NCBI GenBank assembly: GCA_002286855.1
Contig: NRSV01000042.1
Span: forward strand, 62,001-126,000
Length of the DNA: 64,000 bases
Direction: 5' to 3'
DNA from: Bipolaris cookei
Taxonomy: Eukaryota > Ascomycota > Dothideomycetes > Pleosporales > Pleosporaceae
Position 1 is the stretch's first letter; each line of letters opens with the position of its first letter. The translations under genes were made by a program, and so were the position numbers. Below are positions 21,452 to 32,657 of the stretch, one piece after another. Below the pieces are notes generated by a model, which saw nothing but the letters and a program-made list of their open reading frames with translations, was not told the DNA's origin and made no database searches.

Positions 21452-23689
21452 TTACAAAGCGAAAAAGGCGAGGAGCGCACCAAAGAGCGCGCTGTGGGGT
21501 ACCACGCTAAACGGCGATGCAGCGCCAGTGAATTCAGCGGGCGATGAGGGACGGACGCCGCCAGTGCCAGAGGCAATAGGAACGGTGGCAGTGCCCAGGG
21601 TAGTGGGAGTAGGGTAAGGAGCGTTGGCGCCGCCGGCGGGAGTAGTAGTAGCGGGGGTCTGTGGGGGCGCAGTGCCGGGGACGAGAGCGACAGGCTGCTT
21701 AGGCGTGGAGCCGGGGGTGCTGGGCTCGGTGGTGAAGTGGACCTGGGGTACAGTGAGGGTGGTCTTGCCGTAGGTGATGGTGGTGCAAGGGGTTTGCTCA
21801 GCGGGGGGAGCGGTGCTAGCGATGGGAGTGAGGGCGGGAGTTCCAGCGGGGACTGAAGGAGTGGAAGGAGCGGGATACTCGGCCGGAGCGGAAGGAGCGG
21901 GATACTCGGCGGGTACTGAGGGAGCAGGAATATCGGCAGGGGCTGAAGGAGCGGGAGTCTCAGCTGGGACTGAAGGGGCAGGAGCGCCCTCTCCGCCAGT
22001 AGGAGGAACAGCGACGGAACTGCTTTCAGCGCCAGCAGGAACAGAGCTACCAGGAACGGGAGCGGAGGCGCCACCAGTGGGAACAGCAGGAGGAGATGGG
22101 GTAGGGTTCAAGGGAATGTACGAAGGGCAGTCACCGACAATGTTGGGATTCTCGGAGATGTGCTCAGCGCAGATACCAATGAAGTACTGGAGCGCCTTGC
22201 GGGTATCATCGTCGTTTCCGCAGCGAGCAGTAAGGCAGTCGATGACATTCTTGGTGAACTCAGGCTTGACACAGTAGCACTTGGCGTCGGTGTTGTCCTT
22301 GCAGCCAGGAGCAGAGATTTGCAGCCACGAGTTCATGCATTTGGGGACCGAGTCGGTAATGTCCACAGGAGGGTAGCTGGGGCTTGATGGCTTGGGAGCC
22401 TCGGAGCTGGTAGCAGGGAGAGGGGTGGCAGTGCTACTGGGGACAGCAGAAGTGACGATAGCAGATGACTCTTCGCAAGACTGGCCGTAACCGCATTCAG
22501 GAGTGGCAGAGCTCTCGACCGGTGGGGGACCAGCGGCAGATGAAGTCTCGGGCAAAGGAGTAGCAGTGGTGCTCTCAACAACTGAAGAAGGAACCTCAGT
22601 GGGAGAAGTGTATGCAGGGGCAGTGGTGTTGGTGTAAGGAGCATACGAAGGAGTGGGAACCTCGGAAGTGGGGACATCTGGAGTAGGGGTCTCAGTAGGA
22701 GTCTCTACTGGAGTCTCCGAGGGAGTCTCGCTAGGGGTCTCTACAGGGGTCTCGGTAGGAGTCTCAGTGGGAGTCTCTACAAGAGTTTCTGATGTAGGAA
22801 CTTCAGGAGTAGGAGTCTCGGTGGGGGTGTTGCATCCCTCGCCACCGTATTGTCCGCAGTCAGCTGAGGGAGTGGGAGTCTCGCTGAGTGAGGTGGAAGC
22901 CTCAGGAGTGGAAGCAGGGTAGCAGTTGTCACCTTCGCAGACGCCACCAGTAGGCCTCTGAACCGATGTAGTGCCGCATCCCTTGCCACCGTACTGTCCG
23001 CACTCATCGGCAGGGGTAGTGCTGGGGACTGGGGTGGGAGTTGACTCGGCAGGAGAAGTGGGATACTCGACTGGGCTGGTGGTAGAAGGAACCTCAGGTG
23101 GGGTAGGTGTAGTGTAAGGAGTTTCAGGACTGCAGTCAAAGCCAATATTGTGGAAGCCAATCTCGCACGAATCCTGGTCGCCCTTGTGGTGAGAGCCAAG
23201 GTAGATGTCAACGGATTTGGCGCCACCACACTGGGTGTTCTGAAGGGTCGATCCACCAGCTGAGCAGCTGCCGCGCTGCTTGCAAATAGATCCGTCCTGC
23301 ATGGTGTAGTGGAGCTCGAGTTCAGCGTCAAATTCAGAAGAAATATCCATATGGCTGATGGAGAAACCACGCTTATTGCAGCCGAATGAAGCAGGCTGCT
23401 TCTTGCCGACCCTGTTCTTGATGCACTTGTTGCCAAAAGTCCTCTTGGTCAACAAGTCAAGCTTGCCAAAAGAGTTGGCGCACTTCCAGCCTCCAGAAAA
23501 GTCAAAGTCTCCGTAGTTACCGAGCACGTCACCGTCGTTGAGGTCAGACCAGTCAAAGCCATCCTGTTGCTTCTCGCTACACTGGTTGTTGCTGTAGTTG
23601 GGTGTGCCATAGTTGTCGAAGAAGTTCCAAGTGGCAGCGACCTGCTGAGAGGCCAGTCCAGTGACCAAAAGAGCGTAGGTAGTCTTCAT
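21452..23689 (-). CDS. Secreted CFEM-domain, GPI-anchored cell-wall protein
   Basis: A single exon of 745 aa. Signal peptide MKTTYALLVTGLASQQVAA; the ATG at 23689 is chosen because this leader follows it directly, although the frame is open to 23782. Residues ~20-195 form a Cys-rich N-terminal domain with no family I can name (starts TWNFFDNYGTPNYSNNQC). Next is a long Pro/Thr/Ser stalk with three short Cys motifs (CGQYGGKGC, CGQYGGEGC, CGYGQSC) and ETPx tandem repeats. Residues ~443-525 are a CFEM domain with all eight cysteines and Asp just before C3 (TDAKCYC), the residue that binds haem iron in yeast-type CFEM proteins. A second repeat block (APS.PAEYP units) follows, and a hydrophobic tail (SALFGALLAFFAL) marks GPI attachment. 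Likely roles are wall structure, adhesion or haem/iron capture; which one cannot be told from sequence. Confidence 0.88.
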   Translation of the reverse strand: MKTTYALLVTGLASQQVAATWNFFDNYGTPNYSNNQCSEKQQDGFDWSDLNDGDVLGNYGDFDFSGGWKCANSFGKLDLLTKRTFGNKCIKNRVGKKQPASFGCNKRGFSISHMDISSEFDAELELHYTMQDGSICKQRGSCSAGGSTLQNTQCGGAKSVDIYLGSHHKGDQDSCEIGFHNIGFDCSPETPYTTPTPPEVPSTTSPVEYPTSPAESTPTPVPSTTPADECGQYGGKGCGTTSVQRPTGGVCEGDNCYPASTPEASTSLSETPTPSADCGQYGGEGCNTPTETPTPEVPTSETLVETPTETPTETPVETPSETPSETPVETPTETPTPDVPTSEVPTPSYAPYTNTTAPAYTSPTEVPSSVVESTTATPLPETSSAAGPPPVESSATPECGYGQSCEESSAIVTSAVPSSTATPLPATSSEAPKPSSPSYPPVDITDSVPKCMNSWLQISAPGCKDNTDAKCYCVKPEFTKNVIDCLTARCGNDDDTRKALQYFIGICAEHISENPNIVGDCPSYIPLNPTPSPPAVPTGGASAPVPGSSVPAGAESSSVAVPPTGGEGAPAPSVPAETPAPSAPADIPAPSVPAEYPAPSAPAEYPAPSTPSVPAGTPALTPIASTAPPAEQTPCTTITYGKTTLTVPQVHFTTEPSTPGSTPKQPVALVPGTAPPQTPATTTPAGGANAPYPTPTTLGTATVPIASGTGGVRPSSPAEFTGAASPFSVVPHSALFGALLAFFAL
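21833..21990. repeat. Tandem repeat encoding APS-PAEYP units
   Basis: Inside the CFEM gene, units of about 24-27 nt encode repeated 'PAPSxPAEYP/ETP/DIP' peptides, at least five copies. This is the extended stalk between the CFEM domain and the GPI tail. Such coding minisatellites often vary in copy number between strains. Confidence 0.75.
22677..22815. repeat. 12-nt tandem repeat encoding Glu-Thr-Pro-x
   Basis: Around ten imperfect 12-nt units (GGAGTCTCxGTx on the plus strand) encode ETPT/ETPV/ETPS in the CFEM protein stalk. The region would be heavily O-glycosylated and is a candidate length polymorphism. Confidence 0.8.
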
Positions 23690-25674
23690 TGTGAAATGTA
23701 GGGTAGAGAATAATAATAGTAGTACGTAGTCGTGTAGTCTACAAACAATGTAGATATCAAGGCAAGACGTAAAGAGTGTCAATGGTAAGGTAAAAATTTC
23801 AAGAGACCGAAACGAATGATGGTCTACTAGAAAAGAGAATGTAGCCTAAAGAGGGCAGTGTATTCCACCTGGGGAAAAGCGAATGTAACAGCAGTGCTGT
23901 GATTAAAAAGACGAAGCTGATGGGGGGTGTAAAAAGCGGCATGAACATGTAAAATATATTCTTCCCACCCAGCACAGGGACGAAACAAGCAAGCTTGAAA
24001 CATTGTCAATGTATTGGTTGATAATCGTGTAGCATGGTGCCTCGAATGCTCAGCCTCCTGGTCGGCTTGTCGCGCGCTCTGCAGGCCCACATGGCTCTAC
24101 AGCCGTCGGTTACCAGGCGGCCTGAGAGTGGCGGTGGGATCCAGGCCGCACTGCTTCAGCCTTGGCATGGGGTGCTTCTGAAACGCCCTAGATGGTTTCC
24201 TCTAGATAGTCTACCATGCAGGCTGTGTGAGCAAGCGGCCAGCGAACCATCCAGTACACGCTCGATTGGACTCCGGGCGGCTGGCTTTTTCTTGGCTCGC
24301 CGTCTGTCGCCTGCTATCCATGGGCTGATCGACGCCACAATACTGTTACTTTTTGTCCTCAGCGGTAATCGACAATAACGTGGTGTTGTAGGCGAGTGCG
24401 AGGCCTGCAAGAGGCAGTCTCATGGCCATGTTCTATTTCCGCCTCTGCCAGAAGCCGCCCGTCAGCTTACCATTACAGTCTCCCGTTCCTTGCATCTGCC
24501 CATACCCACACTGGTTTCCGAATACTGGACGCTGCATAACCTTGATTGCCTATTTGAGTATCTTGCGCCGATCTATGGGGACAGATTGGTTGGAAGTGAA
24601 GCGATGTCGCCCAAAAGCAGGCGCGCAAGCGTGTTTCATGGGCTTCACCCATCGCGCCCATGCAGCGACCAAAGAGGGCCGGGAACAACAAGCTTTGCCC
24701 GACGCAGGCTCTGGGTCCATCGGCACCGTGCGTCTCGAGTGCTTGGAGGTCCAAGATTACAAGGGGCGTCAAGGATGAGGAAACTCGATGCGATGGGGTT
24801 GCGAAGAGGGCCACAATGGCATAGTCAAACTTGTCAAGCTGGTCGCGCCCGCTCGTCCGTGTACGCCACCCATCGGGCCCGACGGCACATCATTCAGGCC
24901 CGCCCTGCTGCGATCAACACTGACGGCGGCCCTTTCCACAGACACAGACGCAGACACATGTCTTCCAAAAATGGCGTCGGCATATTTGCTCTTGCCCTGG
25001 CCCTGTTGCACGTAAATGCAAGGATGTGTTGCCTCACCTTCCTGTCCTCCTACACCTCAACACACGGCATTGTGTCCAATGTCGCGGGTACCCCCACAAG
25101 GATATGCCAGACACAATGCATGGCAGTGGCCGTGTCAGCACCCAGACTGCACATTCATCTCTTGCTAGTGACAAGAAACGACGGCCCAAGGCATATCCTA
25201 TGTCATTGCGGAGAAACTTGCTTGCCACACTTCCTGAGGCCACTCGGTGTTTACATAATGGCCCTAACGTTTCAAGACCGAGCCATGGACGGATGCAGTG
25301 TTCACTCTGGGGTTGTGCATGAACCTACCCTCATGTAGGTGACCTACCCTCCATGGCCGATCAACAACCCATTGGGGGAAAAACATCTGACCAGGAACTT
25401 ATCCAGGAGTAAACATGCCGTGTTGCTATTAATGCCATAGGATGGTACGAGTATTTACAAGCCACGACCATGTCTATGTCTTTAGGTATACGAAACGCCA
25501 ACCCATCCACGTTGAACGCCAGCACTCATCATTCTAGTTGCGTGTATTGCAGAACGCCGCCGAATTGCATCATTGTTCGCAGAGCTCAGCAATGAAAAGG
25601 AAAAAACGCTCAAAAAGAAAAAAGGGTTTGTCCTGAAATTTCGTCAATATGTACTGCGCAAAAGATCCTTGCTC
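23690..25674. other. Intergenic, no supported gene
   Basis: About 2 kb. The first few hundred bases are the CFEM promoter side. From ~24030 to 25340 the sequence is GC-richer and holds overlapping open frames on both strands (one of 282 codons at 24490-25338), but none shows a domain, membrane pattern or intron-supported extension. I leave it unannotated. Confidence 0.45.
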
Positions 25675-27540
25675 TTATGGTTGTTCATCCTCCACCACAA
25701 TGCGCACGACTTCGCTTTGCCGGTGCTCCTTGACAAGGCAGCATCGTGCTGCGGTTCGCACTCGGGCGTGGCATTCGTGGGCTGCGCGGTTCAAGAAAGG
25801 CACTTGAAGTGCTCCACAAACAGCAACCAGAGCAGAGCCCCACCAGGCCAACGGCGTGAATCGCAGCTCAATTGATAGGCCATAGAGCAGACCAGCGATG
25901 GGGCTTGCCACTGTGCGACAGGCAGCACCCGTTGAAGCAGCCAGTCCATTAATCTTTCCGAGATGTGACTTGTCAGGGGTAGCTTCCTTGATCATAATGA
26001 GCAGCAGTGGGAACGCCAGAATTGATGTCAGATTTCGCACTGTGAGGCAAGCAAATATACCGGGGTAAAGCAAGTGCTCAGGCAGAAGCTGCAGGAAGGG
26101 CACGATAAAGTACGCAATGGGGTGTGCCAATGTGACAATTAACAATAGCCTCCACACGCCAAAGCAATCGGCCAGCACTGGAAAGACGAGCGCCTGGATC
26201 ACAAGCTGGATTATGCCATTCAAGGAAAGAATAATTCCGACTTTCTGAATCGGAATGCCAAGGCCACCACCCAGCGCGGATGAAGCAATGTCCAATGCAT
26301 TCATGTCGTCATTGGTGCGCTTGTCTTGAAGAAAGATGGGTAGTAAGTGGTCGTATGTCATCTGTGAAGCGGTTAGCGTTAATCTATATGCCACAGTAGT
26401 CCGCTGTGCTTACCGAGTGGTATGTGAAAATTCCCAGTGCTATGACAAACATAATCACCGGCCGTGTAAAGACTTTGTCACTGGCAGGCGATTCTACCCA
26501 GTCTCCGTTGGGCCGCACGTGCCACACCTCGTCGCACTCAACTTCGACCGAGTTGAATGTTCCATATGAATCCGCTGTCAGGTTTGCCGCAGAATCAGCA
26601 GTTGCACCTTGAGCAGGCAGAAGTGGAGTCTCTGCAACGGTTGCATCGTACTGTTCAAAGAATCCATGTGGCTGCTTGTCTGGGTGCGTCTCATCCAGCA
26701 GGAAATATGCCATGATGATAGAAAGCAAGAGTAGGGAGGCGCAGATGATGTTTGGCAACAGGTAAGGAAATCTGGCAAACAGACCCGTGGGGCTGAAAAC
26801 CGAGGGAAAGTTGGTCGCAGGCTCAGAAAAGTAACCGCCAATCGAAGCTATAGACGTCAGCAATTAGGGGATTCAAAACCAGGCAAGCATATTCAACTTA
26901 CGGCCTATGATGGTACCAATGCTCCATATAAACGGCATGACGGCGTAAGCCTTTGCTGTTAACCAGTCAATATCTAGTTTCTCTGCAACACAAAAACGAC
27001 AGTACTTACGCTCATGCTCGGGTCGCTTTACCAGCTCTCCGACCATGGTCTGAATGACGCCAATGTTGCCGTTGAGCGCACCGCCGATAATTCTGCCGGC
27101 GAGTGCAACCCAAAAGTTGGGTGCTAAACCAACGAGGAGCAGAGATGACATGGTGCCTACGCATCCAAGTATGACGACGGGTTTCCGACCTACACGGTCG
27201 GATACACCGCCCCAGTACATGCCGCTACAGGCCTCGGCAAGCGAGAAGGCGGAGATGAGCAGGCCGGCAAAGAAGGGGGCATTTGTTTCTGTGCCAACGT
27301 GGAAGTTGGATACAAGTTTCCAGGCATATGGAAGAATTGAGGTGAGGGCAATTGGCTCGGCGACCCGAACGAGGGCTGTGTAGCCATGTCAGTATAGGCG
27401 GGCACGTGGAGTGCAAATGGTAAGAAGCAGTTCAGGGGGGAATGCTTACCTAGAAGGCCAAGCTGGGCGGCGGGAAATTCGTCGTCGTCGGTGGCGGCAT
27501 TCTGGAGGCTAGTTCTTCGGTTCTTTGTGAGAAATGGCAT
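25675..27540 (-). CDS. Major facilitator superfamily transporter (DHA1-like, YCR023C type)
   Basis: Five exons, 27540-27450, 27375-27010, 26955-26902, 26847-26414 and 26361-25675, give 543 aa. Phases agree at all four short introns (52-74 nt). The joined protein starts with a polar tail and FPAAQLGLLALVRVAEPIAL (TM1). Then come the MFS signature GMYWGGVSDRVGRKPV between TM2 and TM3, GRIIGGALNGNIGVIQTMVGEL (TM4), and PFIWSIGTIIGPSIGGYFSEP (motif C-like, TM5). A long charged central loop (~residues 225-310) separates the halves, and the second six-TM half includes LPIFLQDKR and INGLAASTGAACRTVASPIAGLLYGL. This loop and spacing fit the fungal group related to yeast Ycr023c and plant ZIF-type carriers. 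The substrate is unknown. The C-terminus is basic/acidic and cytosolic. Confidence 0.85.
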
Positions 27541-29402
27541 TCTGCAACCTGGTATGAATCTTACGGCTTCGCCAACACGCAGTCTTGCTGTGGCTCGGGG
27601 TGTCTCGTGGGCTGCTAGGTAAGTAGAGCCTTTTCTGCGCTTGGTCTATATGTGCACGTAAATCAAAAAAGAACAAGAATGGGGGGGGGGGGTGCGGGGA
27701 GAAAGTAAGAGGCGAGGGCGGTGTAAAAGAAGAAGAGTGCAGAGAGAGAAGGATGGTGGTGTGAGGAAAGTTCTGGGTCGTTGTTGCCCTGGGCTGCCAC
27801 TAAAAAAAACGGACAGGGTCGGCAGATTGCCCCCGACACCATCTGGCGGCCTTTCCACTCCCCTCTGCTCGCAGCGCTGCAATGACTAGCTCGCCTCTAA
27901 CTAACAAAGACATGCCACTTGACAGATGGTTTGCAGTGGTTATGTGCGAGAACCACGGCTGGCAATCCATCGAGATAGCCATACCGCTTCCGTATGGCGG
28001 CGTCGGGGAACCTTGCTCCAATCCCTCTGGGACCCCACCTTGCGGCGCTAGCGACGCCGTAACGGGCTACTAGGGTGACAGGCTTGGAAGAGCGTCTGCG
28101 TTGTTGTGACATCAACTTGGAACGGCGTCATGGTCGTCTCTGTTTTGCTTTTCTCTCGTACATACTTTGGCAGCCGTTCCAAATGAACAATGTGCTCAGC
28201 TTCAACTTGGGTGGCATGGCATCGGCATCGCACGCGCCTCGACAGCTCACCGCCATCACTTGATGTGTGCGCATGATAACACGGCAGCACACTAGATGGG
28301 TCTGGCTGGTCTCGCTCGCCGTTGCCCTGCATGCCGCCCCCAGTCGGCCAATCAGACGCGCCCTGTACCTTTGTATTTCTGTAAATGCGCAACAACACAA
28401 TGCACCCGGCTGTTTTCTGATGTCCCGTTCTGCGCTTTGGAGTAGATAAGCAGCATAATCCTCGCTGACCGAGACGGTCGTTGCTTTTGCGGGCATAGAA
28501 TTTTCTTACCTTCATCTATCATTGGCTAGCGCACCCAACCGATGCGCCAAACTAGACTCATAGTACATACCGTATAACCTCTATGTACAGTACCACCACA
28601 CACTGTACTCTATGCACGCAAGTACAATCTACGCCCTCTACAGCGGCAACATTTTGCAGTCGGCCCTTGCCGCGTGCTCCCATTTGCGTGGTGATGTCGT
28701 GCCGCAAACCGCCTAGCACCATTGGGTTAGGTCCCGTCCCGCCCCACACTACCACATCATCCCTTCTTGAGCCTCACGCCCATCAACTCATCACAACATA
28801 GCTTCTGCACCACATGTCGCCAAAAACTCAGCCATGCAGCCAGCCGAACCGCCCCAGTTATTCGTCTCAGCGCTGACGTCCGAACTGCGGATGCCTTCAT
28901 CGCCCTGCCAAGTGGCAAAGACGGGTCCGGCAAATTTCTCGAAGAATTTTACGTGATAATGTGGATCTGAAGGCAACACGGTCACATCTCAGCGTGAAGC
29001 TATTACTCACCACGCCCCACTGAGACCATCTAACCTCGAAATTCCTCGTGTCTGGCACCACCCAAGGACGATGTTCGCATTCATCTAGTCCGCTTGCAGC
29101 CCTATCGTGCCATTTCCCCCACAAACTGCACTCCGCTTCGTCAGGCATGATAGCATATCGGCCCAGGATCCGTTGAAGTGGCCACAGGGCAAACTTAGAA
29201 AAGCGGTGCCCGCCGGGAGACGATCGTTCAAGGGTCTGTTCGGCCGCTAGCAGACACTACGTCCTAGGATCAGGTTCGACATGGCCGATACAGGAGGTGC
29301 TTTGGTTCAAAAGACCACACTTCGCCGGTCCTCGGTACCGAAGTGTTTTCCTACCATTGACTCTCGATACTCCATACCACCTTGTTGTGACTGACCTCAA
29401 CC
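27541..29402. other. Divergent intergenic region MFS / AAAP permease
   Basis: About 1.86 kb. It contains a run of 12 G (27681-27692) and otherwise mixed-composition sequence. Many short overlapping frames occur on both strands with no domain features. It presumably carries both promoters. Confidence 0.45.
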
Positions 29403-30909
29403 ATGGGTCTGAAAGCCTTCCTCAAGAAAGAACAAAAGACGTCCTCGAACAGCGATGTTGCCTCTGACTACCCCCCTTCGGAGAAGGACATGGAGGCATA
29501 TGGACAAAACACCGATATCACAACAGGCTGGACTGGCGACGGCCATGCAGGGGCATCCGAATACCCCAACGCTTCTGGCGAAAACTATCGCACTCTGGGT
29601 CGATGGCGAGCATGTGTCATCCTCATCACCATCGAAGTTGGAATTGGCATTCTGAGTCTGCCTCAAGCTCTTCAGACGCTTGGACTCATACCCGGTATCA
29701 TCGCCATCTTGGGATTTGGCGGACTCACGACCTATTGCGGCTACATTCTGCTTCAGTTTCACAGGATGTTTCCCATGACCACCAATCTCGTTGACTGCGC
29801 TCTCTATGTCGGCGGGAAACCATTCGAGTACTTTCTTGGTGTTGCCTTCATCTTCAACTTGGTGCTCATTTGCGCCTCGGCCAACATCACCCTATCGGTC
29901 GCTCTGAATACACTTTCCAACCACGCCCTCTGCACTGTGGCTTTCATGGCTTTCCCGCATATTCTGTGTTGGCTTCTCTGCATCCCACGTAAGCTCACAT
30001 TTGCCGCCGCCGCCAGCTGGGTATGCACAATATCCATTGTGGCTGCAGTCATGATTGTCATGATTGCGCTGGGTGTCTCCGGACCACAAGCTCCCCCTGA
30101 CTTTAAAGTTTCGATAATTCTGGTCGGAAAGCCTACCTTTGTTCAGGCCGTCAACGCACTCTTAAACATTGCGTTTGCGTTTGCGGGAAACCAAAGCTTC
30201 ATCAACGTCATGGCTGAGATGAGAGACGCTTCCAGGGACTTTCCCCCAGCCCTTTACATGCAAAAGGGGTTCGAAGTGGTTATCTACATAGTGGTTGCGT
30301 GTGTCATCTACGGCTTGGCTGGCGATGCTACTACATCACCTGCTCTTGGCTCTGCCCCCAGGCTTACAGCTAAGATTGCCTATGGCATTCTGATCCCTTC
30401 GGTTCTGGGTACAGGTCTTGTCATTGGAATTACGGCCATCAAGTATATGGTAAGATTGATTCCCTTTTTCCGACTGAATCACGAAACTAATACGTATGCA
30501 GTATATCACCATTATGCGCATTGCAAAGCCCGAACAGGTCAACGTGCACAACACCTTCACATGGATGCTTTGGATCGGCATTGGTACGCTTTTCTGGGCC
30601 GTGTCCTTTGTCATTTCCAACGCGGTGCCAATCTTCTCGTCCATCCTCAACATTTCGTCGGCCATTTTCGTGTCATGGTTCACCTTTGGTCTTACCAGCA
30701 TCTTCTGGTTACACATGAACTGGAAGGTACAATGGAGTACCTCATGGAAGAAGTTCTTGGCCATCGTAAACTACGCCATCATGCTTATGACGGTTTTCCT
30801 CATGATTGGTGGCTTATATACCTCTCTTAAGGCTCTTATCGAGATCTACAATGATCCCGACAGTAACCTTAGCGGACCGTTTACATGCTCGGACAACAGC
30901 ATATTCTAA
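29403..30909 (+). CDS. Amino-acid permease, AAAP family (MTR-like)
   Basis: Exons 29403-30449 and 30502-30909 across a 52-nt intron give 484 aa. About 65 cytosolic N-terminal residues precede the first helix: RTLGRWRACVILITIEVGIGILSLPQALQTLG, the Aa_trans signature (G-G-LSLP). The typical eleven hydrophobic segments follow, including FGGLTTYCGYILLQFH, the NITLSVALNTLS region, NIAFAFAGNQSFINVMAEMRD (conserved TM6/loop motif) and, after the intron, TFTWMLWIGIGTLFWAVSFVIS. This resembles the Neurospora MTR neutral and aromatic amino-acid permease group: proton-coupled uptake at the plasma membrane. Exact specificity is not readable. Translation overlaps no neighbour. Confidence 0.88.
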
Positions 30910-32657
30910 TCGCTGCGACATGTAGTACTACTTAATTTATGTTTTCCTTCTTTACATTCTAAAAGGCTTGGCAGTGAATGACCATGATTTAGACACAGCC
31001 ATGACGTCAGAACATAGGCCGTGCTAACAAACACCGCAATCTCCATTTATTGCTGTTATTGGCTCTACAGAATCCATCGCGTATGTATACCATGTCATAT
31101 TATCAATGTCCGTACCAGGTATGCTGGTGGCTGTTCCGGACGAGCAATCGGAGTTCTGTATACGGTGCAGTTGCCGACCGGGAGATGCGCACAGCTTTGT
31201 ATACACACACCTAGATGCAACTCCTAACAATCGGCATGCTATTGTTAATGCATGTGAATGCTCAATGACAGAGTTCAAACCATGCATTGCATGTCCGTCA
31301 ACCTGCTGAAAAAGAGGGGTATTCGGTTGGCTGTTCCCTTTTCTGCGCAGCGCTCGGCATGTGTCTAGAACAACGACGTCTTCGGCATAGAATTTTCTCT
31401 TGACGACTAGCGGTACAGATGGTGCATTTTCCCTTTGTGTTGAGAAGCCGCCGTGATGTCTCTATTCATCTACAGAGAGCGTGTGTCAGGAAGACGATTA
31501 CCGAAGTACCCACAAAGCTCGGTGGACTTGACCACGATATGATGGGCAATGTGGGGCCGGTCGCTTCTGTTAAGGTACTTGGGCGTGTCACTATAACCTA
31601 TATCCGCTTGTATTGTGTCTAGCCATCCTGAGGGACAAAGAAAGGAGTATGCTTGTATGTTGGTGCTCCATTAGGCTGGTGTCACTTAATTAATCTATCC
31701 ATGGTGCCTTCAACTTGGATGTCTACCGAGGATGCTCGTGATTTTGCACTAGTAATGTGTCGAGATTCAACGTGCATCTGCCAGATAGCATCCGTCACCG
31801 TTAGCCTTACCACCAACCAAAACAAGGCGCGATGGTTGGAGCTTGTACGGCCGAAAAAGTCAGAAGAGCCAGGTTCCTGAGCAAGTGTCTTGGCAGCAGA
31901 AAAGGAAGCTGAATCGTTGAATCCAAATGACGAGACCACCCTTATTCATGTACCGGCAGTTGATTGCGCAATTTTCGGCCGAGCCACCAAGCATGGCAGT
32001 GGAGCTCTCAATCGAGTCCCAGATGCTTCTGCGATGTGCTTGTAGTAGTGGTAGTATACTATATAGTCGCAAGCGTGATGTAAGCAGCCCTGTTCAAATA
32101 AGGTTGTGAGGGCCCCTTGTACTGGTAAGCCGTACTGCACGTCAACTGTGTAGCTTTCGATCAAATCACTGGCTTTGTGCCTTCTGCGCTCTGACCGCAA
32201 AGTACCAAATTACAAACGTACACATCCAGACATGTCGGTCTCATGATTAAAAAAGTGTGTAATGCCCCATACCCCACAACCCCGTATTTTGCCACGCTAA
32301 ACGACAGTACTTACAATTCATGGGTAAACATCGGCACCAAATGCTACCGGGCCAATGGCAGCCTTGGACTATATGCATACCCCTCCACCTTCCGAATGAT
32401 CTCTACAAACACTACGATGTCATGTTCCCCGCAGAATTTGGCCGCGCCTCGCACTTGTGCGCAAACGGCGTAAAAACCGTTGTACCCCGGATTCAAGAAT
32501 GAAGCGGCAGATGTTTAGTCGCAAGCCATACTCCGCGGGACATGTCCTCGACGCGAGGGGATGCCTCTTGGACAGGCTCAAGCCTCACAGTATAAATCAT
32601 GGCGAGCCTCAGCTACCCACTTGATCTTTCTTTCACTCAGCAAATCAACTGCCAATC
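30910..32657. other. Intergenic, no gene seen
   Basis: About 1.75 kb between two genes on the same strand. The last part is the carboxylesterase promoter, with a TATA box. Small frames such as 32243-32473 have no recognisable features. Confidence 0.45.
32591..32596 (+). promoter_or_regulatory. TATA box of the carboxylesterase gene
   Basis: TATAAA 62 bases before the end of the 5' leader, 67 bases upstream of ATG 32658. It is followed by a pyrimidine-rich, CAAA-ending leader, a normal arrangement for an inducible secreted fungal enzyme. Confidence 0.5.

Noticed and set aside
24490..25338. 282-codon open frame between the CFEM and MFS genes
   Set aside because: It has no domain, no sensible composition and no supporting splice structure. 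It is kept only as a low-interest observation.
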